A stretch of 64,000 nt of DNA from Strigamia acuminata (GCA_949358305.1 OX442315.1:36544427-36608426), one strand, 5' to 3'; shown: positions 32,701-42,031, counted from the first letter of the stretch. Made by a program: numbers and translations. Notes: generated by a model not told the origin, from the letters alone.

Positions 32701-32856
32701 TCCGACACGGTGTACGAAGTCCAAAGCTTCGAGGACCCGCCTCGATACCGGGTCACGGCGCCAACGGACCAAATAAAGCGGTGGGAGATCACCGACGATG
32801 CCGACAACGCGAGCGAGGACGAAGGCCAAGACGAGTCGGAGGACCGACTCGAGTAG
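29794..32856 (+). CDS. Gypsy-1 Pol: RT–RNase H–integrase, RT internally deleted
   Basis: Same frame as gag–protease, separated by a single TGA; the frame is open from 29779. RT begins around 30230 and has the YMDD motif (YMDDLLQG) near 30675. Between KTAFST and YMDD only about 25 residues are present, and the conserved PFGL.NAP..F segment is absent, which points to an in-frame deletion that should inactivate RT. RNase H (HTDAS...), the integrase HHCC (HGHP...CVKC) and the integrase core with DHVGP, TDRGTAF and NGQVER are complete. The C-terminus is acidic. Confidence 0.88.
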   Translation: MVTVEETVIEAHSINFIEMRVQGDDGAVYLCNELSNFDGLEVLEGVTNVEEGRMRIPIVNRGASAVQVRKGKKLGHVETINDAPSLQCSEVKRVESRESRDESIITLHDIKVGEGVSEENKLRVVGLINEFRDCFATNLLEVGKFENLKMDIELTTERAVNLRRYPYSAAQQREIDAMIRELEGAGFIKKSNSAFNSPIVVVRKKNGEMRICIDFRCLNEATVKEHFPCMRIEEIFDGTHDWVIFSVFDLAAGYYQVELTKGAQEKTAFSTMFVFNRMMEMAFGHLPREIMRRYMDDLLQGAKNVDELFLKMRTLLIEMRKSKLTLKLSKCHFLCGEVNFLGLRLTAEGLRPGLEKTSAIRNFPTPVDVRGVRSFLGLCGYFRRFVAGYAVKCRPLTNLTRKNEPFIWEKECEAAFRNLIGELVSAPVLKVFDNTHSCEIHTDASQEGLGAILMQGDEKEILHPVLYASRTTTDCEQRYHSTELELLAVVWAVQQFRMYVYGAEFVIVTDCEAVRYGLKKKELTPRIGRWVLQLSEYDFRTVHRPGLLMSHVDALSRSAEPRQQLETGENEVMSRFRVNEIKLMGGDWLEAAQMSDMECREIKSALLQNDNEGLTERMQNKIRQFTLKNGHVCHILRRKGEKRRKRIYVPKGIQRQITREVHESHGHPATEGTMDAILKRFWFPRMRKFVKAIIGSCVKCLIYKEPGGHRPGALNMIIREKVPWHTVHLDHVGPFPKSGGYKYVLVAVCNYSKVTFLRATKSTSAKETCRKLRELCVRMWVPTRVITDRGTAFKNNEFTELCNELGVGHVLTSTENPRANGQVERTNRTLVPMMASCVVKADGSDWATHLNQIEVALNSRTSGSTGKTPMEVLYGFQPRTVIEPRLAAVAVEDNDDEEADFERTRDEVHDALTAAQVRQKKAFDRHRGPNKVFKEGDVVVVRRKALVTQGAAGKLSALYRGPLRIGRKISDTVYEVQSFEDPPRYRVTAPTDQIKRWEITDDADNASEDEGQDESEDRLE

Positions 32857-32869
32857 TCGGATGGTCGAG

Positions 32870-33121
32870 TGTGGAATGTGAAGGCGCGGTGCAGAGAAGC
32901 AACACCAGAGGGCGACAGGATCGCCAAAAGGACACGCGCGCCAACGCGAGGAATGTGAACATCGAGTTGAAAAGATTAAGAGATTAAAACCTTGTACATT
33001 CTTATTGTAAAATAAAGACATTCCAAATTCAACTAGCAAACTGACTGAACGTGTGGCCATTTTGGCAAAAGTTATTTGTTAGTTTTACCAAGTTTCAAGA
33101 GAGAAAAACAATTACTTTACA
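32870..33121 (+). repeat. Gypsy-1 3' LTR
   Basis: 252 bp, same as the 5' LTR by eye; followed by the GTTA target duplication. Confidence 0.92.
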
Positions 33122-33291
33122 GTTATGTATTTGACTTGAGGAGAACAAATCTCAAGTCATGACACTTGCTTTCTGTTTGCTGACAAATAAAGATGTCAGC
33201 CACCACTGGCTTAGAATGGTGGTTTTAGCAAACCTGACTTTTTGGCTTCTCACATGCACTCACAACGGTCTGGAACATTAACAAATCAAAC

Positions 33292-34782
33292 GTGACGACG
33301 GATGATTTCGATTTAGATTTGGACGAGTTGACTCTCGATTTCGAGGCAAATCACCTTGAAGTTTTCATACCCGCACGTTTTGAGCAAATAGACAGTCTGC
33401 CGGAGAAGGAAGAGTGGAATCAAGCTATGTGCGATGAAATTGATACGATACATCAACGTGAAGTATGGGAGTTGGTTCCACCGCCATCCGACACCAAACT
33501 AATCGGATGCAAATGGATCTACACTGTAAAACAGGATGAGAAAGGGGAAATTGCAAGATACAAGGCAAGACTCGTGGCACAGGGTTTTTCCCAGGTCTAC
33601 GGGGAATCTTATGAAGAGACCTTCTTACCTGTAGTGGATTTTTCAATCGTGCGCTTTATGTTTACTTTACTTGTTTGCATGTTGAAGTGGTCATACATCC
33701 AGGCTGACGTCAAGTGTGCTTACTTATACGCGAAGCTACATAAAACGGTTTACATGCGTCAACCCAAAGGATTCGTTTGCCAAGGCAAAGAAAATTACGT
33801 TTGCAAGTTACTTCGAGCAATATATGGGTTACATCAATCCGGAAGAGAATGGGGCATTGAACTCGAAGAAACTTTGCTGAAACTTGGCCTACAACACGTG
33901 AACTGGTGTAACTGCGTATATAAATTCGGTGATATCGCGTATTTAATCGTGTACGTCGACGATATTGTTGTTTTTGGCAAGCGACATGAGGATGCCATGG
34001 AGGTCCTCAACATGGTCAAGACACAGTTTGACCTCGTGATCTTAGGACGGACAAAGAAATTGTTGGGAGTGGAATTTTACTCACACAGACAGCTAATGAT
34101 TCTACATCAAAAGGCTTACATCAACAAAGTGCTGTTAAGATTCGACAATCATTTGCAATCAGTAAAAGTCAGATCACAACCAATGGTGAAATTAACTATC
34201 CTCACAAAACAACAGTGTCCGACCACAATCGAAGACTTCAAAATCATGAAACGAATTCCATATAGAAGTTTACTGGGTTCTTTGGCCTTCATAGCATCCA
34301 GGACAAGACCCGATATCTCGTACGCAGTCAACATTTTAAGTCAGTTTCAATCCAACCCAGGATGGGATTACTGGCTTGTATTACTGGATCTTCTCAGCTA
34401 CCTGAGAACCACGAAAGACTTTGGACTGAAGTTATTCCCTAACAACCGAGTCAAAGTCGTCGGTTACAGTGACTCAGACTACGCCAACAATCGAGATGAT
34501 CGGATTTCCGTTGGCGGAACTCTTATAACTTTGGGCAATGCGCCCATCTTTTGGAGGACATTCAAGCAGCGCAATGTGACATTGTCGACTATGGAGGCGG
34601 AGTATGTAGCTCTCACAGAGACAGTGAAAGACTACATGTGGATAGTTCGAGTATTGTACGAGATCGCGCCTAACTTGGCAAATAGATTTTATCACCATGT
34701 ACTATGCGATAACATCTCTACCGTCGACTTTACGAAGTCCAATATCGAGAATAGAAAGACGAAGCACATCGAGAGTTGGTGA
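33292..34782 (+). pseudogene. Copia reverse transcriptase–RNase H, frameshifted at the 3' end
   Basis: Encodes the RVT_2-type reverse transcriptase (WIYTVK, DVKCAYL, YGLHQS, YVDDIVVFG) and Ty1/copia RNase H (SDSDYA, STMEAEY, CDN, KTKHIE). No ATG is at its start: the frame opens near 33236 in the spacer that separates it from the integrase ORF. After KTKHIE the frame hits a stop. The expected C-terminal sequence with ADIFTKS continues in another frame at ~34775–34915, indicating a small deletion. Not functional as one polyprotein. Confidence 0.85.
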
Positions 34783-34925
34783 AAAGAGATGGTCTTCAAA
34801 TAACACATGTAGGGACAAAGTCAAATTACGCTGATATTTTCACAAAGTCGGTGGATAAAACCGATTTAACACAATTTTGTAATCTATTTTTGGTTAATCT
34901 CAGTAATCTAAATAATTGATGATAC

Positions 34926-34937
34926 GAGGGGGCCGAA
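34926..34937 (+). promoter_or_regulatory. Copia polypurine tract
   Basis: GAGGGGGCCGAA directly precedes the 3' LTR, the usual place of the plus-strand primer. Confidence 0.65.
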
Positions 34938-35260
34938 TGTTAAGTTACGGTGTATTGTTCTAACCTATCTTATGTCGTATCGTCAATTTATGCAGCCATA
35001 TATAGTGTATATGTGTTCATTAATATTCAGTATCAACTGCACGAATGTCTGCAGCTGTATCCATGTATTGTTTGTACATTTCGCCCAAAGGCGGCGATGT
35101 TTGTAAGTGTTGATCACCTGACAGGTGAATAAAGAAACTCATTCTGTTCTCAGTTTCCAACATGACAAGATGGCCTCTGTGTTTTTCCTTTTTATAACTA
35201 ATGTTATTCTCACCACTGCTAAACTACACAATTAACTTGAGTTTAGATGACAATTCAACA
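34938..35260 (+). repeat. Copia 3' LTR
   Basis: 323 bp, TG...CA, followed by the TATTT duplication. It preserves the uninserted site (CCATATATAGTG) of the MITE in the 5' LTR. Confidence 0.92.
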
Positions 35261-35398
35261 TATTTGATCACATATTCACGTTGTACAGACTTCCGTAGCT
35301 TATCTCGGTTAGGTTGTTACTAGATTTAGTAATGTCTTGTTTAAACCGATTTATCTCTTATAATGGCTAATTATTCAGCCAAAAGTAGAATCGTCACA
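35261..35398 (+). repeat. Gypsy-3 3' LTR, right part
   Basis: Continues the LTR cut at 22685 and ends GTCACA at 35398, like the end of the Gypsy-2 LTR. The following AAAT is the expected 4-bp duplication, but the left partner was deleted. Confidence 0.65.
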
Positions 35399-36735
35399 AA
35401 ATGAATAAAATTAATATCAAATAACATGCCTTTGTCTGATTAGTTAATCAGTGAATATGTCATCAATTTTCTGCCATTTTTGAATTGTATTACTTGCTAT
35501 TTTCTTATTTTGATGCAATTCCTTGTGCAAAACTTGTAACCATTGTAGAAATTGCTGAAATGTGGCAATTAAAGTCACTGGGGCTCTCCAAACAGCAAAT
35601 CCATAGAAGATCAATTATATTAAAAGGCCTAACCCAAAGATGAAAATTAAATATGGAAGCAAGACAGGGAGGACCAAAAGTGACCATGCAGCAAGTTGAC
35701 AGGAATATTTTGTGCCTGGCACTGACTCTGCTGTTGTCTGCAAATGAAATTTGCACACATGTAGATGTAATTGTGTCTTTAGCAAACAATTCAAAGCAGA
35801 CTAAACAATTGTGATCACCTTTGTTATCAAAAAGTAGCTGTACAACTGTAGTTAACTGAAGCCCATAAATTGAAGTGCTCTGATTAGACTAATACCAATC
35901 TGCCCTGGACCAAATCATGAAACTGAGTGATTTTTACAGACAAAATACAGTTCAACTTAGATGGTCTGGATGGTTAGTGTAATAAGTGGCAAGATTTAAT
36001 GAGAGAAGAGAAGTTTTCTCAGTGGGCAGAATCAAGTGATGGGTTTGGGTGACATTCGGGCGAAAATTAGGGGCAAACATCATAATAATGAAAGGATGGA
36101 AAGACTCACAGAAGTATAAGGAAGTGTTAAACATGCATTTACTGCTATTTGGATGGAAAATTGTGGCAATAAATGGGTGTTTCAGCAGGACAATGCTCAC
36201 TGCATGGTCACTTTTGGTCTTCCCTGTCTGCTTTCACATTTGGATTTCATGTTTTGGTTAGAATTTTTGATGCAATTGACTAATTTCTTTCAATTTCTTC
36301 CTAATCTTCTATCAATTTGTTGTTTGGCGAGCCCCAGTGCCTTTAATCGCTTTATTTTAGCGATTTCCACACTGGTTGCAAGTTTTGTACAAGGGATTTT
36401 GCTTCAAAATAAGAAAATAGCAAGTAATACAATTCAAAAATGGCAGAAAATTGATGACATATTCACTGATTAACTAATCAGACAAAGGCATGTTATGTGA
36501 TATTAATTTTATTCATTTTTTTGCAGCAAACCTGAAATATTCCATACTTATGTCACCCCCATTTTTGTGTAAAATCACTGCCAAATTTATTTCTCTAAAA
36601 AAATGATAAACTTGTTAATTTTAAACGAATTCAAAGGACAAAATACATGGATTAAAAAATTGGATTGATTCTAGATGAAGCATAAAAAAAAATATTACAA
36701 AAAAACTGATTATTCCATACTTTTGGCGCGCACCT
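35399..36735 (+). mobile_element. Rearranged Tc1-like transposon
   Basis: Plus-strand remnants of a Tc1 transposase are readable: GRPKVT followed by Q.DR (helix-turn-helix, ~35665–35705) and WVFQQDNAHC (~36170–36200). Frameshifts and stops break the frame. After NAHC the sequence turns into an inverted copy of the left ~300 bp (35399–35705 against 36205–36520). Outside that, two direct AAGTATGGAATA-type motifs (36533–36555 and 36708–36725, reverse strand) look like the paired direct repeats of IR/DR Tc1 elements. The left end is missing at the Gypsy-3 junction. The right end abuts a helicase gene fragment at a TA. Confidence 0.7.
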
Positions 36736-36737
36736 TA

Positions 36738-36945
36738 AGAGAAGCGTACTTTGGACTTGATGTTGCTCAATCTGTGTTCCCACTCTTGTCTTCAGTTGTC
36801 CCTTAGTTCCAACAAATACTGACCTCATAATGTGAGGTCCAAGAAGCTTTATCACAATCACATCATTTGAATGTCCAACTTGGTTTTTCACATTGTCTGC
36901 AACTTCAATGTCCATAGGAATAAAGTTGACCGCATACTCCATACC
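36738..36945 (-). pseudogene. Orphan fragment of the helicase gene (KH-like region)
   Basis: 208 bp corresponds to 60711–60916 inside the right-hand helicase gene, same strand, with about 11 substitutions and a 1-base insertion that breaks the frame. It encodes the segment around EYAVNFIPMD and GPHIMRSVFVG. It is closer to the right gene than to the left one. Its left edge meets the Tc1 element and its right edge meets duplicated copy B. Confidence 0.85.
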
Positions 36946-36948
36946 CCA

Positions 36949-38638
36949 AGTGATGTAAGCCTATCCGACGTTCGTTCACAAGTGAGCTGCAAAATGAAAT
37001 AAAATCTTTTACGACGCCATATTGCGGGAGCTCAAGTAAACATATCGGGGAATCCCCGTCTCAATCAAGGTTTCGGTACGGTAATCTCCAGGTAACCAAT
37101 GAAACTAAAATTTTGCCACACGGTACTTACAATTTAGCTGACAAGTTAATAAAAACGTTATCAACTTCACATTGTGTGCTGTTGGTTGCGGGTGCATTAG
37201 GAGCGCATATGTTTATTTTATCGACAAAAATATGATTGTTTCCAATCACTCATTTTATTGTTTTTCAATTACAAGCATTGGTTGCTACAGCTGCTAATCA
37301 TTTTAGGAAGAAACCGTAAGTTATTGCAATATTCAAATACAATATACTCCGTATATAAATTATATCTTTGATATTTATGTGATGGGTATAAATGATCCTC
37401 CCTGTTTGTTTCTCCTGGCGGCAGTGGCGTAGCAAGAAGTCAAAGGACCTGTTTACAAGTTGGGCCCTTTATCAGAGCCGTAGTTAGGATTTTAATTCTC
37501 CGAGGGCCCCCTTGGCCCGGGGGCCTGTGTCAAACCGCACGCCACTGCCTGGTGCTTGTCCTAGATATTGTTTTATTTCGCCTTCCAGAGTACAAACTAG
37601 ATAGCACTTTACTAATCAGCTAAACCGAAACTAAAAGTATTTTAAAAATCCATCTTTTGTAATCGAATATACGTGCTGCACACATTTTATTGTTGTAAAG
37701 AAATATATCCAAGGCCGGATTTAGGTATAACTTATAACAGGGGTTCTCAAATTTTTTAGCATTGCAACCTATTTTTAAGATTTTTCGCGCCCCACTTCAT
37801 CGTCGGTGCATTAAATTTTTCCAAAATAAACTCGTACGTACTAAAATCAAAAAAAGGTATTTTTATATAATTTTGCATAAAATGTTATATAACTTTACAT
37901 ATAATTTTGTATAATTATAATAGCTACAAACCCCCATTTCTGGGAGTTTTAGGAGTTTTGGAGGTTTTTGAAGAATTTTGGATGGTTTTCGTAGATTTTG
38001 AAAGATTTTTGTGAGGTTTTTGTGAGGATTTTGTAGCTTGCTAGCCTGCAATGTATTGCAACCAACCACAGGCAGTAAGTTGGAATTGGAATTGGCAAAA
38101 ATTGAAAAATAAAATTAAAAATATATTTTTGAAACAAAAATTTTGGGTGACGAAATGACTGAACACTGTTGCACCCCCACCAAAAATCAGCTTGTGCCCC
38201 ACCAGTGAGGCGCGCCCCCCAGTTTGAGAAACGCCGGCTTATAAGCTACACCAGATGTGAGACTCTTTACAAGGATACAGCGACCATTTTGGTGGGGCCT
38301 GCTAGGAATGCTGAAATGTCACAAATCACATCTAATAAGTGCTCTCTTTTTGCAAAAAAAACGGTACGTGTATCCCTACTGTGGGGTCCATGTAGAATCC
38401 ATTGAGGGCCCCATTGTCCAACCGCCTAAAGACCAGCCTTGTGTAGACAGGGGTTCCAATATACCTTTTTTTTGCCTACCTGAAGAATTAGACACAACTT
38501 GCGGGCCCCATAAATCGCGGGGCCCAAGTCGATGCTTCTTTGGCTCCAAGCTACAAAGGCTTCGTAGCTTCGAACCCAAGCTATTGCCAAACTTGTGTTT
38601 TCTTTATCTTTTTTAGAAATTCGCAAACTGACACAAAC
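36949..38638 (+). other. Upstream region of LRAT copy B
   Basis: Matches copy A from 10786 to 14394, without the foldback element, palindrome and MITE of copy A but with a hAT-like element at 37738–38236. No coding exon is recognised. Confidence 0.5.
37738..38236. mobile_element. hAT-like non-autonomous element
   Basis: The left end CAGGGGTTCTCAAA and the right end TTTGAGAAACGCCG are imperfect inverted repeats of the hAT type. Flanks ACTTATAA and GCTTATAA form an 8-bp duplication with one mismatch, as expected for hAT. Copy A has no insertion here. The 499-bp interior is AT-rich without a transposase. Confidence 0.7.
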
Positions 38639-39356
38639 ATGGGAAGTTCACCTTCCAAATTCGAAGAATTCTGCAGCACTTTGAAAATTGGAGATCTCAT
38701 AGAATTTCCATCTACAAACAACAGCTTTTCTCACTTTGGCGTGTACATTGGCATAAGGAATGGCAAACACAGCGTCGTCCATGCAGTGACACCACTACAA
38801 GACAAGCTAAAGAATGAACCTAAAAGTACAAAATCCGGTTCGAGTTCGTTTGGAGGTGAAGCAGAAGCTGCGGCCGCTGAAGCGATGCGAAACCACCAAT
38901 ACGACCAAATCTTCGACCTGCGCAAGAAAATGACTTGTTTGGCCACCATTCGTATCGAGCCAATCGAAGAAGTTTTCAATTTTGACAACGCCAGAGTCAA
39001 TAATGAGTTGGATAAATTTTATAATCCTTCGTCCGCTTCGACTATTGAGGGAAGAGCATTACTAATGGACGGTCAAACCATCCCTTTCCACAGCATTGCC
39101 GATAATTGCGAGCATTTCGCAACTAATTGTCGATACGGGAAAAAAGTTAGCACTCAAAGTGTAAATCTTATCATGGCACACACCGAGGTAATTTCAATAT
39201 TTTTTATTTCATTTAATTTCAATTCGTCTGTTTTGCTAGATGATAAAGAAGTGGTGCGAAGACGATGTGTTACTTCGGAACTACTTCGAAACAATTATCC
39301 CAAGTCAGAAATATTGGAATTTGAAATCATTTTTAAGTCGCACGTTTTCAGGTTAG
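38639..39356 (+). CDS. LRAT-domain protein, copy B, catalytic residues intact, C-terminus disrupted
   Basis: Exon 1 (38639–39187, 183 codons) and the start of exon 2 (from 39240), separated by a 52-bp GT–AG intron. The LRAT/HRASLS-type acyltransferase or phospholipase A fold is indicated by SHFGVYIG (His32), VVHA (His48) and NCEHF (Cys157); the thiol nucleophile is present, unlike in copy A. The family transfers acyl groups from phospholipids. MGSSPSK is a Src-like N-myristoylation signal, suggesting membrane attachment at the N-terminus. Exon 2 is broken at ~39311 by a 0.6-kb insertion, giving a new stop at 39354–39356 about 15 codons later. The domain itself is complete, so an active enzyme of ~220 residues is possible. 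Confidence 0.82.
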
Positions 39357-39357
39357 T

Positions 39358-39468
39358 GCACCACGTTTCGATTATTGCACCACGTTTCGATTATTGCACC
39401 ACGTTTCGATTATTGCACCACGTTTCGATTATTGCACCACGTTTCGATTATTGCACCACGTTTCGATG
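39358..39468. repeat. 19-bp tandem repeat, six copies
   Basis: Unit ACCACGTTTCGATTATTGC, repeated head to tail six times with a change only in the last copy. Confidence 0.9.
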
Positions 39469-39660
39469 ATTGTATTCAGTATGCTTGTTTCGCTGGTCCC
39501 TTGATGTGATAGTACCCTAATGCTAGCGTTCTGCATGTGACATCGTCCACTTGCAGTGTATTTAGTTCCTTTTGTGTAGATTGTGTTATTAATTGTATAC
39601 CCTTTCATGTGTGGAAAAGTTTTTCACTCAGACAAAAATGTATTACCATAGTTTGGCATG

Positions 39661-39785
39661 ATTTGTTTTGTATTTATTGTATTATTGTGTAGGATCCAAA
39701 TAGGGCTCCTTAGTGTGTAAAATTTACACACTAAGAAGCCCTATTTGGATCCTACACAATAATACAAAATAAATACAAGACAAAT
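39661..39785. repeat. ~125-bp near-perfect hairpin
   Basis: Two ~62-bp arms containing GTAGGATCCAAATAGGGCT and its inverted copy meet at AAATTT with almost no loop. Only a few mismatches are seen. Confidence 0.9.
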
Positions 39786-39942
39786 TTACTAAATGATAAT
39801 GATTTGTTCTGTACTTGACCGTGAGGTCACTCTTGCTGCATAAAAGGATTGGTAGCCATGTTGTTGGCTAAGTTGTGCCAAGATTGAAAAGATGTCTCCA
39901 ACTTGTTTTTCCATCATCAACATGTAGTTTTCAACAATAAGA

Positions 39943-40010
39943 AGAAATCTGAAGAGAAGTGTCCTGACAAACAGACAGAAGCAATCAGGAAATCAAGTGA
40001 AATAGAGTTG
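39943..40010 (+). other. Remaining part of LRAT copy B exon 2
   Basis: Corresponds to the end of exon 2 in copy A (from AATCTGAAGAGAAG to GAGTTG before GTAAGT at 40011). It is cut off from the reading frame by the insertion at 39311–39942. Relative to copy A it carries a small in-frame length difference before the donor. Confidence 0.6.
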
Positions 40011-40363
40011 GTAAGTAATGCAGAAATAAAAACAGTCGTGTGTTTATATCCGTTGAGACATCTAGATGTTGTGGTATTTCAAGGCCCCTGTAAAAACCCA
40101 AATAAAAAATTAAAATTCAGTGACGTAGAACTTAGATATTTTACTATACTTCCAGATCTTGCTCATCTCGTAATCTCGGTCTTGGAGATCTCGTTTTTTT
40201 TTAGTTTCAGGATCTCGGTCTCGGCAAAACGAGATTTCAGTATTACAAGATATAATGAAAAAACGCACAATTCACATTACGAGTCGTAACATGATTTGTA
40301 TGTTTTTTATTGTTTCTCGTCATGACTGAGACCGTTAACGTTCACTTTACGTTCCTTTGTGCT
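40011..40363 (+). other. Intron 2 of LRAT copy B, left of Gypsy-2
   Basis: Same sequence as copy A 15074–15412, including the CTCG-rich inverted segments. It ends at the Gypsy-2 target TGCT (40360–40363). Confidence 0.6.
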
Positions 40364-42011
40364 TGTGACAAATTAGCAATAGATGGCGCCACTAGTACTA
40401 GCGGCAAATTCAACCTCGAACTTACTATTTTCCAATAAATAGTTCACAAACATATTATTATGTTTGATACGACCAAATGTGATTCACATCGATAATATAA
40501 AGATATATTATCAATACTTAATAAGATAAAATAGGTGTTACTGTTTTATCACCGATACATGACGAGAAACACGGTTTCGAATGTATTTCCGTTCTGTGTA
40601 TCCATTTCCTGTCCCCGGTATCCAGTTCCGGTTTATGCTAAAAGATTAGCATAATCCCAATTCGCATCTCCGTATCCACTTCCTGCGATACGAGATTGGT
40701 GGAACTTAATCCCACCGAGTATAAAACTCCCTGACAACAGGAAGTTAGTTAGTTCTTGATTTCTGGTTATTTGGTATGTTCCGCATGTCAAATAACTGTT
40801 TCTTACTCAGGGCATGGGCCTACCGGTCCATGCATAGCATGGCTCTGCTGAGCCATGCAACCCCCGTCAACTGAAGGCGAAGTTCGGACTGTTCATGTTT
40901 CCGTCAAACGGTCTTGCCGAGGAGAAAGCCTCCCGCATAAGTATCCTCGTGGTCGGACAATAGAATCACGTGTGATACCAAAGTATTTAGTAACCGTCAG
41001 TAGCACTGTTACTGCAAGAGATTGACTCCATCACCTGATGGTGCCAAAGCAGTCTGCATGAAAAACATGCAGTTACCGCCAGTAGCACTATGTGTTTGGG
41101 AAAGTTATATCTCTTCGGTGATGGTGCCAAAGCAGTCTACTTATGAGTAGTATCTCGGGTGATTAATTCTGTTGTGCAGAACTGCGGGCTATATCCCCCT
41201 GAATACCAGTGCCGTCTCTCACCGCACTGTTATTTAGGGCACGCGCGATACTGTTCTGCTCAGCAAGGCGAACTTTGACGGCAATTGTGTGTTGCGATGT
41301 TTTAACCCTAATTTATTTTGTAGTTGATAAAAAACCTTAATTGTTTAAACTTGGCAACAAGTTAACAACCGAAGTAAGTCACGAGACTTATTTCACTGTA
41401 TGACGAATCAAATTCGTAACAATAAATTGAATACAATTTATTGAGTTAATTTATTAAACTCACAACATCGCGAATTAAATATAATTCGCAAGCGGAACCT
41501 TGGCGAATAAATGACTTCATTTATTCATTACCAATTTCCAACCCTAGTTGTGGCGGTGCACATGAGTCAACCGCACCTCTCGGATCGAGCCAGACAGCAT
41601 TACACGGACCATTACACGATACGAACCAGGAACGCGAAGGAACCAGTTCCACGATTACGAAGCGCCGACGGAAGCCGCGAGGACACAGCCAGCCCGGCTA
41701 TCTGATGACATCTATACTCGGTCGAGCGGGCGTTTTGCCGTTCCCGAACCCCGGATCACCAATTACCGTAATCATATTCTTTTTAGGGCTGTTTTACAGC
41801 CAATTTCATGTATAGTTTAACTTGTATTTAACTTGCCAAATGTCGGCATTAGAATTTGTATAACTTTTAGATTTGATTCTATTGTTTGACAACAATAAAT
41901 GTAGTGTTTTGAGAAACTTGTTGTCTTTATTTTATCTCGTATTATTCACTATTTCACGCGACTTATACCCGGTACTATCATGCGATAGGAGTTGTGGTCG
42001 TCACCGTCACA
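40364..42011 (+). repeat. Gypsy-2 5' LTR
   Basis: TGTGAC...GTCACA, 1648 bp. A TATAAAA box lies at 40720 and an AATAAAT signal near 41894. A ~110-bp unit containing CAGTAGCACT and GATGGTGCCAAAGCAGTCT is repeated twice between ~40990 and 41145. A 64-codon open frame at 41511–41705 is present in both LTRs but has no recognisable product. Confidence 0.93.
40720..40726 (+). promoter_or_regulatory. Gypsy-2 LTR TATA box
   Basis: TATAAAA at 40720–40726, in GAGTATAAAACTCC, followed by a likely transcription start some 30 bases on. The same box occurs at 53200 in the 3' LTR. Confidence 0.6.
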
Positions 42012-42013
42012 CG

Positions 42014-42031
42014 TGGAGGTCCCACCGAGAT
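42014..42031 (+). promoter_or_regulatory. Gypsy-2 primer-binding site
   Basis: TGGAGGTCCCACCGAGAT begins two bases after the 5' LTR and starts with TGG, the complement of the tRNA CCA end. I cannot name the tRNA with confidence. Confidence 0.65.

Larger units (their letters stand above)
27807..33121 (+). mobile_element. Gypsy-1 retrotransposon nested in Copia
   Basis: The 5.3-kb element has 252-bp LTRs (27807–28058 and 32870–33121; TGTGGAATG...TTTACA) in which I see no difference. It is flanked by GTTA at 27803–27806 and 33122–33125, the 4-bp duplication typical of Gypsy. It codes for gag–protease and, after one in-frame stop, RT–RNase H–integrase. The matching LTRs mean it is the most recent insertion of the nest, or close to it. 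Confidence 0.93.
22686..35260 (+). mobile_element. Copia (Ty1/copia) retrotransposon, nested and decayed
   Basis: Flanked by TATTT at 22681–22685 and 35261–35265. LTRs are 323 bp (TGTTAAG...CAACA); the 5' one is enlarged by a MITE. The interior encodes gag, protease and integrase in one ORF and RT–RNase H in a second. A Gypsy element (27807–33121) lies between the two ORFs. A frameshift near 34780 breaks the end of RNase H. The element inserted into the 3' LTR of Gypsy-3. Confidence 0.9.
16556..35398 (+). mobile_element. Gypsy-3: 5'-deleted Gypsy-like element, heavily nested
   Basis: Only the 3' part of a Gypsy-type element remains: a ~620-bp spacer, ORF3 (17178–20588, split by a MULE), a 3' non-coding region and a 3' LTR. 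The LTR is split by the Copia insertion into 21308–22685 and 35261–35398. The 5' LTR, gag and pol are missing. The element is recognised by homology of ORF3 with ORF3 of Gypsy-2 and by the shared LTR start (GGGGGATG then TGTGAC) and LTR end (GTCACA). It abuts duplicated copy A at 16552/16556 without any visible LTR, so a deletion removed its left part together with the right part of copy A. Confidence 0.75.
39311..39942. repeat. 0.6-kb insertion in exon 2 of LRAT copy B
   Basis: Copy A reads straight through this point (CAAGTCAGAAGGAATCTG); copy B has ~630 extra bases. The insertion contains a 19-bp tandem repeat and a long hairpin, listed separately. AGAA-type sequence occurs at both edges and may be the target duplication. 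No ORF of note. Confidence 0.7.

Noticed and set aside
27609-33291. Solo LTR as the Copia spacer around Gypsy-1
   Set aside because: TG...CA-like ends and an AATAAA signal are present, but I could not find any pair of ends with a matching 5-bp target duplication.
39358-39468. CRISPR-like array
   Set aside because: The 19-bp units are strictly head to tail without spacers, in a eukaryotic genome; it is a simple tandem repeat.
41511-41705. 64-codon ORF in the Gypsy-2 LTR, repeated at 53991–54185
   Set aside because: Its presence in both LTRs only reflects LTR identity; no start context or recognisable content supports a gene.
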